The position numbers and the translations under genes were made by a program. Below the pieces are notes generated by a model, which was not told where the DNA came from, did no database searches, and was given only the letters and a program-made list of their open reading frames with translations. Positions 27,841-36,039 of a stretch of DNA of 64,000 bases are shown in pieces. Every line of letters begins with the position of its first letter. Position 1 is the first letter of the stretch. This DNA is from JAICYJ01 sp963766445. Its GTDB lineage: Bacteria; Actinomycetota; Thermoleophilia; Gaiellales; JAICJC01. Where the stretch lies: NCBI GenBank assembly GCA_963766445.1, contig CAVXZW010000025.1, forward strand, positions 209,696 to 273,695. The letters run 5' to 3'.

Positions 27841-29720
27841 GCCGGCGAGGAGCCGTCATCGCAGCCGTTGCCGTGGCCTGCGCCCTGCTGATGCCGGCCA
27901 GGGCGCATGCCCAGGCCGGCCAGCTCACGCTGACCCCGCAGCAGGGCACCGAGTTCCCCGACCGCACGTTCGTGCTGACGCTGCCGAACGGCCGCCCGGT
28001 CGATCCCGCATCCGTCAGCGTGACCGAGAACGGCGAGCCGGTCGACGGCGTGCGGGTCGCCCCATTGCAGAGCCTCGACCAGGCCGGCGTGGTGCTCGTG
28101 ATCGATGCCAGCGACAGCATGCACGGCGCGTCGATCGAGACTGCGTTTGCGGCGGCCCGGCAGTTCGCCGCCCAGCGCGATCCACGCCAGCCGCTGGCGG
28201 TGGTCGTGTTCAACAACCGGGCGACGGTGCTGCTGCCGTTCACCACCAACGGCGACAAGATCACCGCCGCGCTGGCAACCACCCCGAAGCTCGCACAGGG
28301 CACGCACATCCTGGACGCGGCCGCGCAGGGCCTGTCGCTGATCGACGCCGCGCACATGCAGTCGGGCTCCGTGGTGATCATGTCCGACGGCGCCGACACC
28401 GGCAGCGGCGAGACGCTGGCCAGGCTCGACGCAACCGCTCGCGCCGATCGCGCGCGGGTCTACACAGTCGGCCTGCAGTCGGCTGACTTCCAGCCGCAGC
28501 TGCTGCAGCAGATCGCCGGCGCCACCGGCGGCTCGTACACCGAGGCGTCGTCGGCCGACCAGCTGACCGCCATCTACAACGCGCTGGGTGCGGCGCTCGC
28601 CAATCAGTACCTGCTGGGATACCGATCGCTGCAGCCGGCGGCCTCGACCGTGGACGTGCGGGTGACCGTCGACGGTGTGGCGGGTGGCGCCAGTTCGAGC
28701 TACCAGACGCCCGCGCTGTCGGCGTCCGCGCCCAGCTCGGCGTCGTCGACCTCCCGGTTCTCGGACTTCATCCACTCCTGGATCGGCGCACTGCTGGTCG
28801 CCTGCCTGGGAGGTTGTCTGGTCGCCTTCGCGGTGATCAGCATCTTCCAGCCCCGCAGCCGCGCGCTGCGGCGGCGGGTGGGCGGCTTCGTTCCCGAGGC
28901 CGAGAGCTCGAGCTCCGACACCTCGCCGATCACGGATGCGATCTACGAGGGCACCGAGCGGGCGCTGGGCGGCACCCCCTGGTGGAACCGGTTCAGCGAG
29001 GACGTCGAGATCTCGGGGCTACCGCTGACGCCGGCCCAGGTGATCGTGCTCGGGCTCACGGCGGGCGTGCTGTTCTCGTCGCTGCTGGTGCTCGCCTTCG
29101 ATTCACCGATCCTGCTGTTGATGATCCCGTTGCTTCCGGCGCTGGCATGCGTGGTGGTGTCGACCCGCGCCGATCGGCGGCGGTTCGAGTTCGCCAGCCA
29201 ACTGCCGGACAACCTGCAGGTGCTGGCCTCGGCGCTGCGGGCGGGTCACAGCCTGATCAGCGCGATGGCCGTGATGGCCGAGGACGCCGCCGAGCCGTCG
29301 CGCACCGAGTTCAAGCGGGTGGTCGCAGAGGAGCGGATCGGCGTCCCGGTGGACGAGGCGGTCGCGGAGGTCGGCCGGCGGATGAACAGCCGCGAGGTGA
29401 AGCAGATCGCGCTGGTCTCCGTGGTGCAGGCGCAGACCGGCGGCAACACGGCCGAGATCCTCGATCAGGTTGCCACCAACGTGCGCGCTCGGTTCGAGCT
29501 GAAGCGGCTCGTGCGGACGCTGACCGCGCAGGGCCGGGTATCGCGTTGGATCGTGACCGCGCTCCCGATCGGGCTGTTCCTGCTGATCTTGCTCGTAAAC
29601 CCGCACTACGTGCAGCCTCTGCTGCACACGACTGCGGGTCACATCCTGCTGGTGGCGACGGCGGCCATGAACGTGGCCGGTTCCTACACCATCGGGCGAA
29701 TCGTGAAAGTGGAGGTGTGA
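27837..29720 (+). CDS. VWA domain fused to TadB-type platform protein
   Basis: 627 residues. A signal peptide (VAVACALLMPARAHAQ) is followed by a von Willebrand A domain at about 75-255 with a MIDAS (VVLVIDASDSMHG, then VIMSDGADTGSGE). A Ser-rich linker and a helix (IGALLVACLGGCLVAFAVI) lead into a T2SSF/TadB domain (VLASALRAGHSLISAMAVMA to QAQTGGNTAEILDQVA) with the usual paired C-terminal helices. Ordinary TadB is about 300 residues and has no extracellular domain. The fusion puts a metal-dependent adhesion or assembly domain on the membrane platform. The frame is unbroken, so the fusion is not a sequencing artefact. Confidence 0.88.
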   Translation: MSRRGAVIAAVAVACALLMPARAHAQAGQLTLTPQQGTEFPDRTFVLTLPNGRPVDPASVSVTENGEPVDGVRVAPLQSLDQAGVVLVIDASDSMHGASIETAFAAARQFAAQRDPRQPLAVVVFNNRATVLLPFTTNGDKITAALATTPKLAQGTHILDAAAQGLSLIDAAHMQSGSVVIMSDGADTGSGETLARLDATARADRARVYTVGLQSADFQPQLLQQIAGATGGSYTEASSADQLTAIYNALGAALANQYLLGYRSLQPAASTVDVRVTVDGVAGGASSSYQTPALSASAPSSASSTSRFSDFIHSWIGALLVACLGGCLVAFAVISIFQPRSRALRRRVGGFVPEAESSSSDTSPITDAIYEGTERALGGTPWWNRFSEDVEISGLPLTPAQVIVLGLTAGVLFSSLLVLAFDSPILLLMIPLLPALACVVVSTRADRRRFEFASQLPDNLQVLASALRAGHSLISAMAVMAEDAAEPSRTEFKRVVAEERIGVPVDEAVAEVGRRMNSREVKQIALVSVVQAQTGGNTAEILDQVATNVRARFELKRLVRTLTAQGRVSRWIVTALPIGLFLLILLVNPHYVQPLLHTTAGHILLVATAAMNVAGSYTIGRIVKVEV

Positions 29721-29724
29721 GTCG

Positions 29725-30648
29725 ATGAGCGTTCTCATCTTGATCGCAGGGCTGGTTGCATGTGCGGGCGCCGTGACGCTGCTGACGCGCGGACTCTCGG
29801 CATCGCGGCTGCGAACCTCCGAGACGATCGGCCAGATCCACCAGTACGGCTACACGATCCCGGCGGAGCCGCTGCCGGCGCCAAGCCGTGGTCCGCTGAC
29901 GGCCCTGCTGAACCGCGCCATCGAGTTCTTCGGCGAGATGCTGAGCGAGCGCGCCGCGGCGTCGAACGTGCGCACCGAACTGCTGGCCGCGGCCATGTAC
30001 GACACGTCGGTGGCCCGCTTCATGGGCTTCCGGGCGCTGCTGGCACTCGGCTGCGGCGGGCTCTGGGTGTGGACGGCATCCGCGCTCGGCTATTCGGTGC
30101 TGGTGCTCGTGGCAGGCGCCGCCGGTGCGGCATTGGCCGGCTGGGTGTTCCCGCTGGCCGTGGTGCGGCGCCGCGCCGAGGACCGCTACGAGCAGATCGA
30201 GCGCGAGATGCCGGACCTGATGGACCTGCTCGTGGTCACGGTCGAGTCGGGCATGAGCTTCAACGCCTCGCTGAAGGTCGCAACCGAACGCCTGGAGGGA
30301 CCGCTCGGCGACGAGCTGCGGCTGACGCTGCAGGAGCAGAGCCTGGGCCTGTCGATCGAGGAGGCGCTTCGCAACATGCTGGCGCGCTGTAACACGATCG
30401 GCATCCGCTCGTTCGTGCGGGGCGTGCTGCAGGGCGAGACGCTGGGCGTGTCGATCGGCCAGATCATGCGCAACCTCGCGCACGAGGTGCGCGCTCAGCG
30501 CAAGGCTGCGGCCGAGGAGCGCGCGCAGAAGGCTCCCGTGAAGATGCTGTTCCCGCTGATCTTCCTGATCTTCCCGGCCATGTTCGTGGTGCTACTGGCT
30601 CCGGCCGTGATGGAATTCGTCAAGGCCTTCCACCACGTGCATCACTGA
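29725..30648 (+). CDS. tadC: TadC-type platform protein
   Basis: 307 residues. There is one N-terminal helix, a cytoplasmic stretch (SASRLRTSETIGQIHQYG), two helices at about 95-145, then the T2SSF domain: DRYEQIEREMPDLMDLLVVTVE, SGMSFNASLKVATERLEGPLG, GIRSFVRGVLQGETLGVSIG, and a final helix pair. It forms the inner-membrane platform with TadB and works with CpaF. It starts 4 bp after the VWA-TadB gene and is the last gene of the operon. No prepilin peptidase follows. Confidence 0.92.
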   Translation: MSVLILIAGLVACAGAVTLLTRGLSASRLRTSETIGQIHQYGYTIPAEPLPAPSRGPLTALLNRAIEFFGEMLSERAAASNVRTELLAAAMYDTSVARFMGFRALLALGCGGLWVWTASALGYSVLVLVAGAAGAALAGWVFPLAVVRRRAEDRYEQIEREMPDLMDLLVVTVESGMSFNASLKVATERLEGPLGDELRLTLQEQSLGLSIEEALRNMLARCNTIGIRSFVRGVLQGETLGVSIGQIMRNLAHEVRAQRKAAAEERAQKAPVKMLFPLIFLIFPAMFVVLLAPAVMEFVKAFHHVHH

Positions 30649-30650
30649 GG

Positions 30651-30963
30651 TCAGCGAATCGGAGGACCGAGCGAACCCTGGGCCAGCCGCAGGATCCAGA
30701 TCACCGAGACCATCCGGTAGACGAATGCCGGCAGCAGCACGGCGAACAGGGCCAGGTGAGCCTGGTACGGCTGAGCGACGATTTCGATGGCGGAATCGAG
30801 GACGGGCACCAGTAGGTATAGGCCGACAATCGAGACAGCGAAGTGGATCATCGCGCGCCGGAACTCCGTCGGCGCCTGCTCCGGGAAGCGCACGACGATC
30901 CAGATGGCCACGGCGGCAGCGGCCGCTACGAACAGGACGCTGAAGGTTCCAACCGTACGTCAT
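30651..30963 (-). CDS. Small membrane protein, frameshifted at its start
   Basis: From 30911 inward the frame reads AIWIVVRFPEQAPTEFRRAM and two hydrophobic helices (IHFAVSIVGLYLLVPVLDSA and HLALFAVLLPAFVYRMVSVI). Upstream, ATG 30963 directly follows GGAAGGGTG. Deleting one G near 30952 joins it to VGTFSVLFVAAAAAVAIW, giving a natural first helix and 103 residues in total. No known family. It converges on tadC with 2 bp between stops. Confidence 0.5.
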
Positions 30964-30990
30964 CACCCTTCCTGGATCGGGAGCTCGGGT

Positions 30991-31020
30991 GTGGGTTCAT
31001 CGGCTGATGGCCGAACCCAC
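30991..31020 (-). repeat. Inverted repeat upstream of the small membrane protein gene
   Basis: GTGGGTTC and GAACCCAC (8-bp arms) enclose 14 nt that hold a weaker GGC/GCC pairing. It lies between the response-regulator stop (31074) and the next gene. There is no U-rich tail on the transcribed strand, so it is either a weak terminator or an operator. Confidence 0.35.
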
Positions 31021-31073
31021 TGTAGCGTAATCGGTCTAGCGGCGGTGTTCGGGAAACCCCGCTCCCGAGACTC

Positions 31074-31650
31074 CTAGCCTGTCCCGAACGTCGCCAGAAT
31101 CGCCTCGGCCACGTCCCGCAGCGGCCTCCCCGTCTGCTGGCTGGCGCCACGCAGGCGCGCGAACGCCTCCGCCTCGCTGAGCCCGTCCTTCTCCATCAGC
31201 AGGCCCTTGGCGCGCTCGATCAGCTTGCGCGCCTCCAGCGCGTCGCGCAGCGATGCCCGCCTCGTCGCGCAGCGCCTGCAGCTCGGCGTGGCGGGCCCGC
31301 GCCGCCTCGATCGCGGGCAGCAGGTCGCTCTCGCGGAACGGCTTCACCAGGTAGCCGAACACGCCGGCGTCGACGGCGCGGCCGACCAGCGCCGCCTCCG
31401 AGAACGCGGTCAGCATCACGATCGGGATCTGCCGCCGCTCGAGCATCTGGCGGGCGGCCTCGATGCCGTCCAGCTCGGGCATCTTGACGTCCATCACCGC
31501 CAGGTCGGGCCGGTGCTCAGCGGCCAGCGCGACCGCCTCGCGCCCGTCCCGCGCCTCGGCCACCACCTCGAACCCGGCCCGCTCCAGCATCGCCCGCACG
31601 TCCAGGCGGATGATGGTCTCGTCCTCCGCGATCAGGACACGGCCGGAAAT
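31074..31650 (-). CDS. ANTAR-domain response regulator, frameshifted
   Basis: 191 residues after deleting one base near 31255. The receiver domain has GRVLIAEDETIIRLDVRAML, phosphoacceptor Asp in LAVMDVKMPELDG, IPIVMLTAFSEAALV and GYLVKPF. The C-terminus is an ANTAR RNA-binding domain (ARKLIERAKGLLMEKDGLSE, then AEAFARLRGASQQTGRPL), which releases transcription terminators on phosphorylation. No ATG, GTG or TTG is in frame before the receiver. The first plausible codon is ATT (31650) inside the kinase gene, so the start may be miscalled or damaged. The partner kinase is directly upstream and overlaps. Confidence 0.85.
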
Positions 31651-32726
31651 CGCACCACCGTCTTCCCTCGCAGGTCGATGCGCCCGCGCAGCTCCTCGCG
31701 CACCAGCGCCGCGGCGATCGTCAGGCCCAGCCCCTGGCGCGGGCCGGGCGGCGGCCCCTGACCCTCGTCGCCGACGCTCATCACGATGCTACCGCCGTCG
31801 CGCACCAGCTCCACCGAGATGCGGCCGCGGCCGTGCTCCAGCGCGTTCTGGAACAGCTCGCAGAACACCAGCGCCACCGCCGTCGCCCGCTGGCCGGGAA
31901 GCACCACCGGCTGCAGCCGGCTGACCACCTCGCGCCCGCCCAGGCCCTGCCCCAGCATCGCCTCCAGCCGCCCGATCAGCCCGGCGCAGTCGACGTCGTC
32001 GTGGTGCGAGGTGGTCAGCAGGTCGTGCACGGCCGCGATCGACAGGATCCGGTGCACGCTCTCCTCGAGCGCCCGCTCGGCCGCCGGGTCGTCGATCGCA
32101 CGGGCCTGCAGGCGCAGCAGCGAGGCCACCGTCTGCAGGTTGTTCTTGACGCGGTGGTGGATCTCCTGGACGGCCAGCGACTCCAGCTCCGACACCCGCG
32201 CCCGCGTCTGCTCGTACAGCTTCGCGTTCTCGATCGCCTGCCCGACCTGCCCCGCGATGGCGGTCAGCAGCGCCACCTCGTCCTCGCCGAAAGCACGCGG
32301 CAGCCGCGTGCGCACGTTCAGCGCCCCCTCCAGCCGGTCGCGCGCGTGCACGGGCACGGCCAGGATCGACTCGTACTCGTCCTCGGGCAGGTTGGGGAAG
32401 CCGACGAAGCGCGCGTCGAGGTGCGCCGCCTCGGCGATCATGACCGGACGGCCTTCGGCCGCCGACGTCCCGGTGATGCCCTCCCCCAGGTGCATGCGCG
32501 GGCGGTGGCTGGGGTCGCCGAAGCGCCCGTCGTGCGTCGCGCGCAGCTCCAGCACGTCGTCGGTCTCGTCGTACAGGTAGACGAAGCAGGCGTCCGCCTC
32601 GAGCGCCGAGGTGACCTTGGCCGCGATCCGCTCGAACACGACGTCGAGGTCGAGCGAGGAGTTGACCGCGGCGATCGTGTCGGTGAGCAGCTCGAGGTGG
32701 CGAGCCGTACGGTCGGTGGCGGCCAT
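31632..32726 (-). CDS. GAF-domain histidine kinase (HisKA_2/HWE class)
   Basis: 364 residues, soluble. A GAF domain covers about 15-165 (LDLDVVFERIAAKVTSALEA to EVALLTAIAGQVGQAIENAK). The phosphoacceptor helix is LAVQEIHHRVKNNLQTVASL, typical of HisKA_2 kinases. An ATPase domain follows with ELFQNALEHGRG (N box) and GDEGQGPPPGPRQGLGL (G boxes). Kinases of this class commonly pair with ANTAR response regulators, as here. The signal is probably a small ligand or redox state at the GAF domain. The ATG at 32726 (MAATDRTARHLELL) is chosen over a longer frame. Confidence 0.9.
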   Translation of the reverse strand: MAATDRTARHLELLTDTIAAVNSSLDLDVVFERIAAKVTSALEADACFVYLYDETDDVLELRATHDGRFGDPSHRPRMHLGEGITGTSAAEGRPVMIAEAAHLDARFVGFPNLPEDEYESILAVPVHARDRLEGALNVRTRLPRAFGEDEVALLTAIAGQVGQAIENAKLYEQTRARVSELESLAVQEIHHRVKNNLQTVASLLRLQARAIDDPAAERALEESVHRILSIAAVHDLLTTSHHDDVDCAGLIGRLEAMLGQGLGGREVVSRLQPVVLPGQRATAVALVFCELFQNALEHGRGRISVELVRDGGSIVMSVGDEGQGPPPGPRQGLGLTIAAALVREELRGRIDLRGKTVVRFPAVS

Positions 32727-32772
32727 AGGTGAGTGTAGATGCGCGGGTTCCCTCATATGCGAGAGTGCCGTC

Positions 32773-33715
32773 ATGACACTTTCGCTGAAGCCACCGATTA
32801 AACCCCAGCTCGCGAAGCCCCAGGACGAGCTGCCCGAGGGCGAGGGCTGGTGCTACGAGCCCAAGCTGGACGGGTTCCGGACGATCGTCTTCGTCGACGG
32901 CGACTCGCACCTGCTGCAGTCGCGGAACGGACGAGCCGATGGACCGCTACTTCCCGGAGCTGCGCTTCCCGCCCGGCCGCTACGTGCTTGACGGCGAGCT
33001 GATCATCCCCGACGGCGAGGCCGAGGACTTCGAGGCGCTCCAGAACCGCATCCATCCGGCCGCCTCGCGCGTGCAGATGCTGGCCGAGCAGACGCCGGCG
33101 CGCTTCGTCGCGTTCGACCTGCTCGCGCACGATGACACCGTCATCCTCGACCAGCCGCTGGCCGCACGGCGGGCGCTGCTGGAGCAGGTGGTGGCCGACC
33201 CGGTGATCCTGATCGACCAGACCACCGACCGGAAGCGCGCGGCTCGCTGGCTGCAGGAGCGCGAGGGCGTCGTCGCCAAAGTGGACGACGCTCCCTACCG
33301 ACCGGGTGAGCGCGTGGGCATGGTGAAGGTACGCCGGCAGCGCACGATCGACGCCGTCGCGATCGGCTGGCGCGAACGCAAGGCCGGCGGCGCCGTCGCC
33401 TCGCTGATCCTGGCCCTCTATGACACGGACGGGGAGCTGCGGCACGTCGGGCACACGTCCGGTTTCACGGCCAAGCGCGCGCGCGAGCTGCTCGACGTCG
33501 TCAGGCCGCTCGAGACCGGCGAGCACGGCGAGCCCGGACCCAACCGCTGGACCGGCGAGCGCGAGACCGCCTGGCACAGCTTGCGGCCGGAGCTGGTCTG
33601 CGAGGTGCAGATCGAGCACACCAGCGGCGGGCGCATCCGCCACGGCGCGAAGCTGCTGCGCTTCCGCGACGACAAGCTCCCCTCGGAGTGCCTCGTCGAC
33701 CAGATCGACCGATGA
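32773..33715 (+). CDS. ATP-dependent DNA ligase (LigC/D-type core), frameshifted
   Basis: 313 residues after removing one base near 32930. Motif I, carrying the adenylated Lys, is CYEPKLDGFRTIVF. Later motifs are RYVLDGELIIPDGE (III), RFVAFDLLAHD (IIIa), EREGVVAKVDDAPYRPG (IV) and MVKVRRQRTIDAVAIGW (V). An OB fold forms the C-terminal third. There is no N-terminal DNA-binding, polymerase or nuclease domain, as in LigC-type nick-sealing enzymes. It is divergent from the histidine kinase (46 bp) and overlaps the following phosphoesterase by 4 bp. Confidence 0.9.
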
Positions 33716-34503
33716 GCTCGCCCGAGCCGTCCGCGATCACGCTCGCGCACCTGTCCGACCTGCACCTCGGCACCGAGGACTGGACGATGGCGGCGCGGCT
33801 GCTGGACGACATCGCGGAGCTGCGGCCGCGCCTGACCGTGGTCAGCGGCGACCTCACGCAGCGCGCCCGGCGCAGCCAGTTCGCAGCCGCCCGGGCCTAC
33901 CTCGACCGGCTGGGCCCGCTGCTGGTCGTGCCCGGCAACCACGACATCCCGCTCTACGACGTCACCCGGCGGGCGCTGTCACCGATGGGCCGCTACCGGT
34001 CGATGGTGAGCGACCAGCTGAACCCCTTCCTCGTGGATGACGACCTGGCCGTGCTGGGGCTGAACACGACCAGGCCGGCGCGCTGGAAGGAGGGCAGCAT
34101 CTCACCGGCCCAGGTGGAGCTGATCGGAACGAGCTTCGCCGGCGCGCCGGCCACGGCCCGGCGGGTGCTGGTCACCCACCACCCGTTCCTGCCGCCGCCG
34201 TCGCTGCCCCAGGCGATCGTGGTGCACGGCCGCGAGGCGGCGCTGGCGGCCATCCGCGAGGCGGGCGTGGAGCTGCTCCTGGCCGGCCACCTGCACGTGG
34301 GCTACGCCGACGTGGTCGGCGGCGACGATGGGCCGCTGTCGGTGCAGGCCGGAACCGCGTTCTCGCGCCGGCGCCGCGGGCAGCCCAACGCCTACAACGT
34401 GATCACGCTCGACGCCGCCGGCCTGCAGGTTCAGCCACGGGTCTGGGACGGCCACGGGTTCCGGCCGGCGGCCGGGCCGGGCACCCCCGAAGGGGACACC
34501 TGA
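33712..34503 (+). CDS. Calcineurin-like metallophosphoesterase
   Basis: 263 residues. All five blocks of the two-metal phosphoesterase fold are present: HLSDLHLG, VVSGDLTQRA, VVPGNHDIPLYD, VTHHPFLPPP and LAGHLHVGY. Its size and block spacing match CpdA/Icc-type cyclic-nucleotide phosphodiesterases and some DNA-end-processing enzymes, and the substrate cannot be chosen from sequence. The ATG at 33712 overlaps the ligase stop (ATGA), so a nucleic-acid repair role is a reasonable inference. The frame is intact. Confidence 0.88.
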   Translation: MSSPEPSAITLAHLSDLHLGTEDWTMAARLLDDIAELRPRLTVVSGDLTQRARRSQFAAARAYLDRLGPLLVVPGNHDIPLYDVTRRALSPMGRYRSMVSDQLNPFLVDDDLAVLGLNTTRPARWKEGSISPAQVELIGTSFAGAPATARRVLVTHHPFLPPPSLPQAIVVHGREAALAAIREAGVELLLAGHLHVGYADVVGGDDGPLSVQAGTAFSRRRRGQPNAYNVITLDAAGLQVQPRVWDGHGFRPAAGPGTPEGDT

Positions 34504-34525
34504 CCCGGCCGGTGGTCGATCTCCG

Positions 34526-35890
34526 CTACAGCATCGGCAGGTAGCGGTCGAGCTCCCAGGCCGACAGCTGCACCCGGTACTCGTCCCACTCGCGCCGCTT
34601 CAGCGCCAGCAGCCGGTCGCGGAGCTCGGGGCCGAGCGCCTTCTCGACCACCTCGGACTCCTCCGCGGCCGCGATCGCCTCGCCCAGGCTCTCGGGCAGC
34701 GACTCGATGCCCAGGGAGCGGCGCTCGGGGGCCGTCAGCTCGTAGAGGTTGGTCTCCATCGGATCCGGCAGCTCGTACCCGCGCTCGATCCCCTCCAGCC
34801 CGGCGTGCAGCAGGCCGGCGAACGCCAGGTACGGGTTGCAGGCGGGATCAGGGCAGCGGATCTCGGCGCGAGTCGCCTTCTCCTTGCCGGGGTGGTACAG
34901 CGGCACCCTGATCAGCGCAGAGCGGTTGCGCCGCGACCAGGCCACGTACACCGGCGCCTCGTAGCCGGGAACCAGCCGCTTGTAGCTGTTCACCCACTGC
35001 GCGAACAGCAGCGAGATCTCCCGGGCGTGCCGCAGCTGGCCGGCGATGAAGCTCTTGGCCACATCGGACAGGTACCAGGGGTCGTCCGCGTCGAAGAACG
35101 CGTTCGAGTCCCCGATGAACAGCGACTGGTGCGTGTGCATGCCGGAGCCGTTCTCGCCGAACAGCGGCTTGGGCATGAACGTGGCGTGCAGCCCGTGCCG
35201 CTGCGCGACCTCCTTCACCAGCGACCGGTAGGTCATGCAGTGGTCCGCCATCTGCAGCGCGTCCGCGTAGCGGATGTCGATCTCGTGCTGGCTGGGGCCG
35301 ACCTCGTGGTGCAGGTACTCGACCGGGATGCCCATCTCCTCGAGCGCGAGCACGATCTCCTTGCGCAGGTTGACCGCGGCGTCCATGGTCGTGTCCTCGA
35401 AGTAGCCGCCCGCGTCCAGCGTGTGCGGCCGGCCCTGCTCGTCCATCCGGAACAGGAAGAACTCGAGCTCGGGACCGATCTTGAAGCTGTCGAAGCCGAG
35501 CCCGGCCATGCGGTCGAGCGCGCTTCGCAGCACCTGCCGGGAGTCGGCCTCGTACGGCTCACCGTCGGGGGTGCGGATGTCGCAGAACATCCGTGCCGAG
35601 GCGTGCTCGCCCGACTCCGGCGGCATCATCCTGAAGGTGGCGGGATCCGGCATGGCGATCATGTCGGACTCCTCGATCGCGTTGAAGCCGGTCACCGACG
35701 ACCCGTCGAAGCCCATCCCGTGGTCGAGTGCGGATGCCAGCTCGTCACGCGTGATCGCGAAGCTCTTCAGCCTTCCGACCAGATCGGTGAACCACAGCCG
35801 CACGAACTTGATCTCCGCCTCACCCACCTCGCGCAGCACCCGCTGGCGCGCCTCGGCGACCCCGGCCGTGGTGGTGTCGATCGTCTCCAT
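34526..35890 (-). CDS. glnA: Type I glutamine synthetase
   Basis: 454 residues, intact. It condenses glutamate and ammonia with ATP. Signatures: MGFDGSSVTGFNAIEESDM (beta-grasp end), KIGPELEFFLF (metal ligands), HHEVGPSQHEIDIRY, KPLFGENGSGMHTHQSL (ATP site), VPGYEAPVYVAWSRRNRSAL. A Tyr lies in METNLYELT where GSI-beta enzymes are adenylylated, though the surrounding residues differ from the classic site. The size is between GSI-alpha and GSI-beta. The ATG at 35890 follows GAAGGGAGC. A large hairpin with a T-rich tail lies 36-75 bp upstream. Confidence 0.95.
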   Translation of the reverse strand: METIDTTTAGVAEARQRVLREVGEAEIKFVRLWFTDLVGRLKSFAITRDELASALDHGMGFDGSSVTGFNAIEESDMIAMPDPATFRMMPPESGEHASARMFCDIRTPDGEPYEADSRQVLRSALDRMAGLGFDSFKIGPELEFFLFRMDEQGRPHTLDAGGYFEDTTMDAAVNLRKEIVLALEEMGIPVEYLHHEVGPSQHEIDIRYADALQMADHCMTYRSLVKEVAQRHGLHATFMPKPLFGENGSGMHTHQSLFIGDSNAFFDADDPWYLSDVAKSFIAGQLRHAREISLLFAQWVNSYKRLVPGYEAPVYVAWSRRNRSALIRVPLYHPGKEKATRAEIRCPDPACNPYLAFAGLLHAGLEGIERGYELPDPMETNLYELTAPERRSLGIESLPESLGEAIAAAEESEVVEKALGPELRDRLLALKRREWDEYRVQLSAWELDRYLPML

Positions 35891-35919
35891 CGTGCTCCCT
35901 TCGCTCGGTTTCCGGGCAC

Positions 35920-35965
35920 AAAGAAACGCCCCCAGGTGGCTCCCGACGGAGTCACCTGGAGGCGT
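35920..35965 (-). terminator. Terminator-like hairpin in the glnA leader
   Basis: Arms 35926-35942 and 35949-35965 pair over 17 positions on the minus-strand RNA, with one G-U and one A-C exception and a 6-nt loop, followed at once by TTCTTT. The hairpin is 75 bp after the HD-GYP stop and only 36 bp before the glnA ATG. It either ends the upstream transcript, leaving almost no room for a glnA promoter, or attenuates glnA itself. Confidence 0.65.
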
Positions 35966-36039
35966 CATCGCCCCTCGCGGCCGGCGCCGTTGCCGACCAC
36001 ACGAGCACGATAGCCGATCGCGCGGATGAGGCGTCGCGG

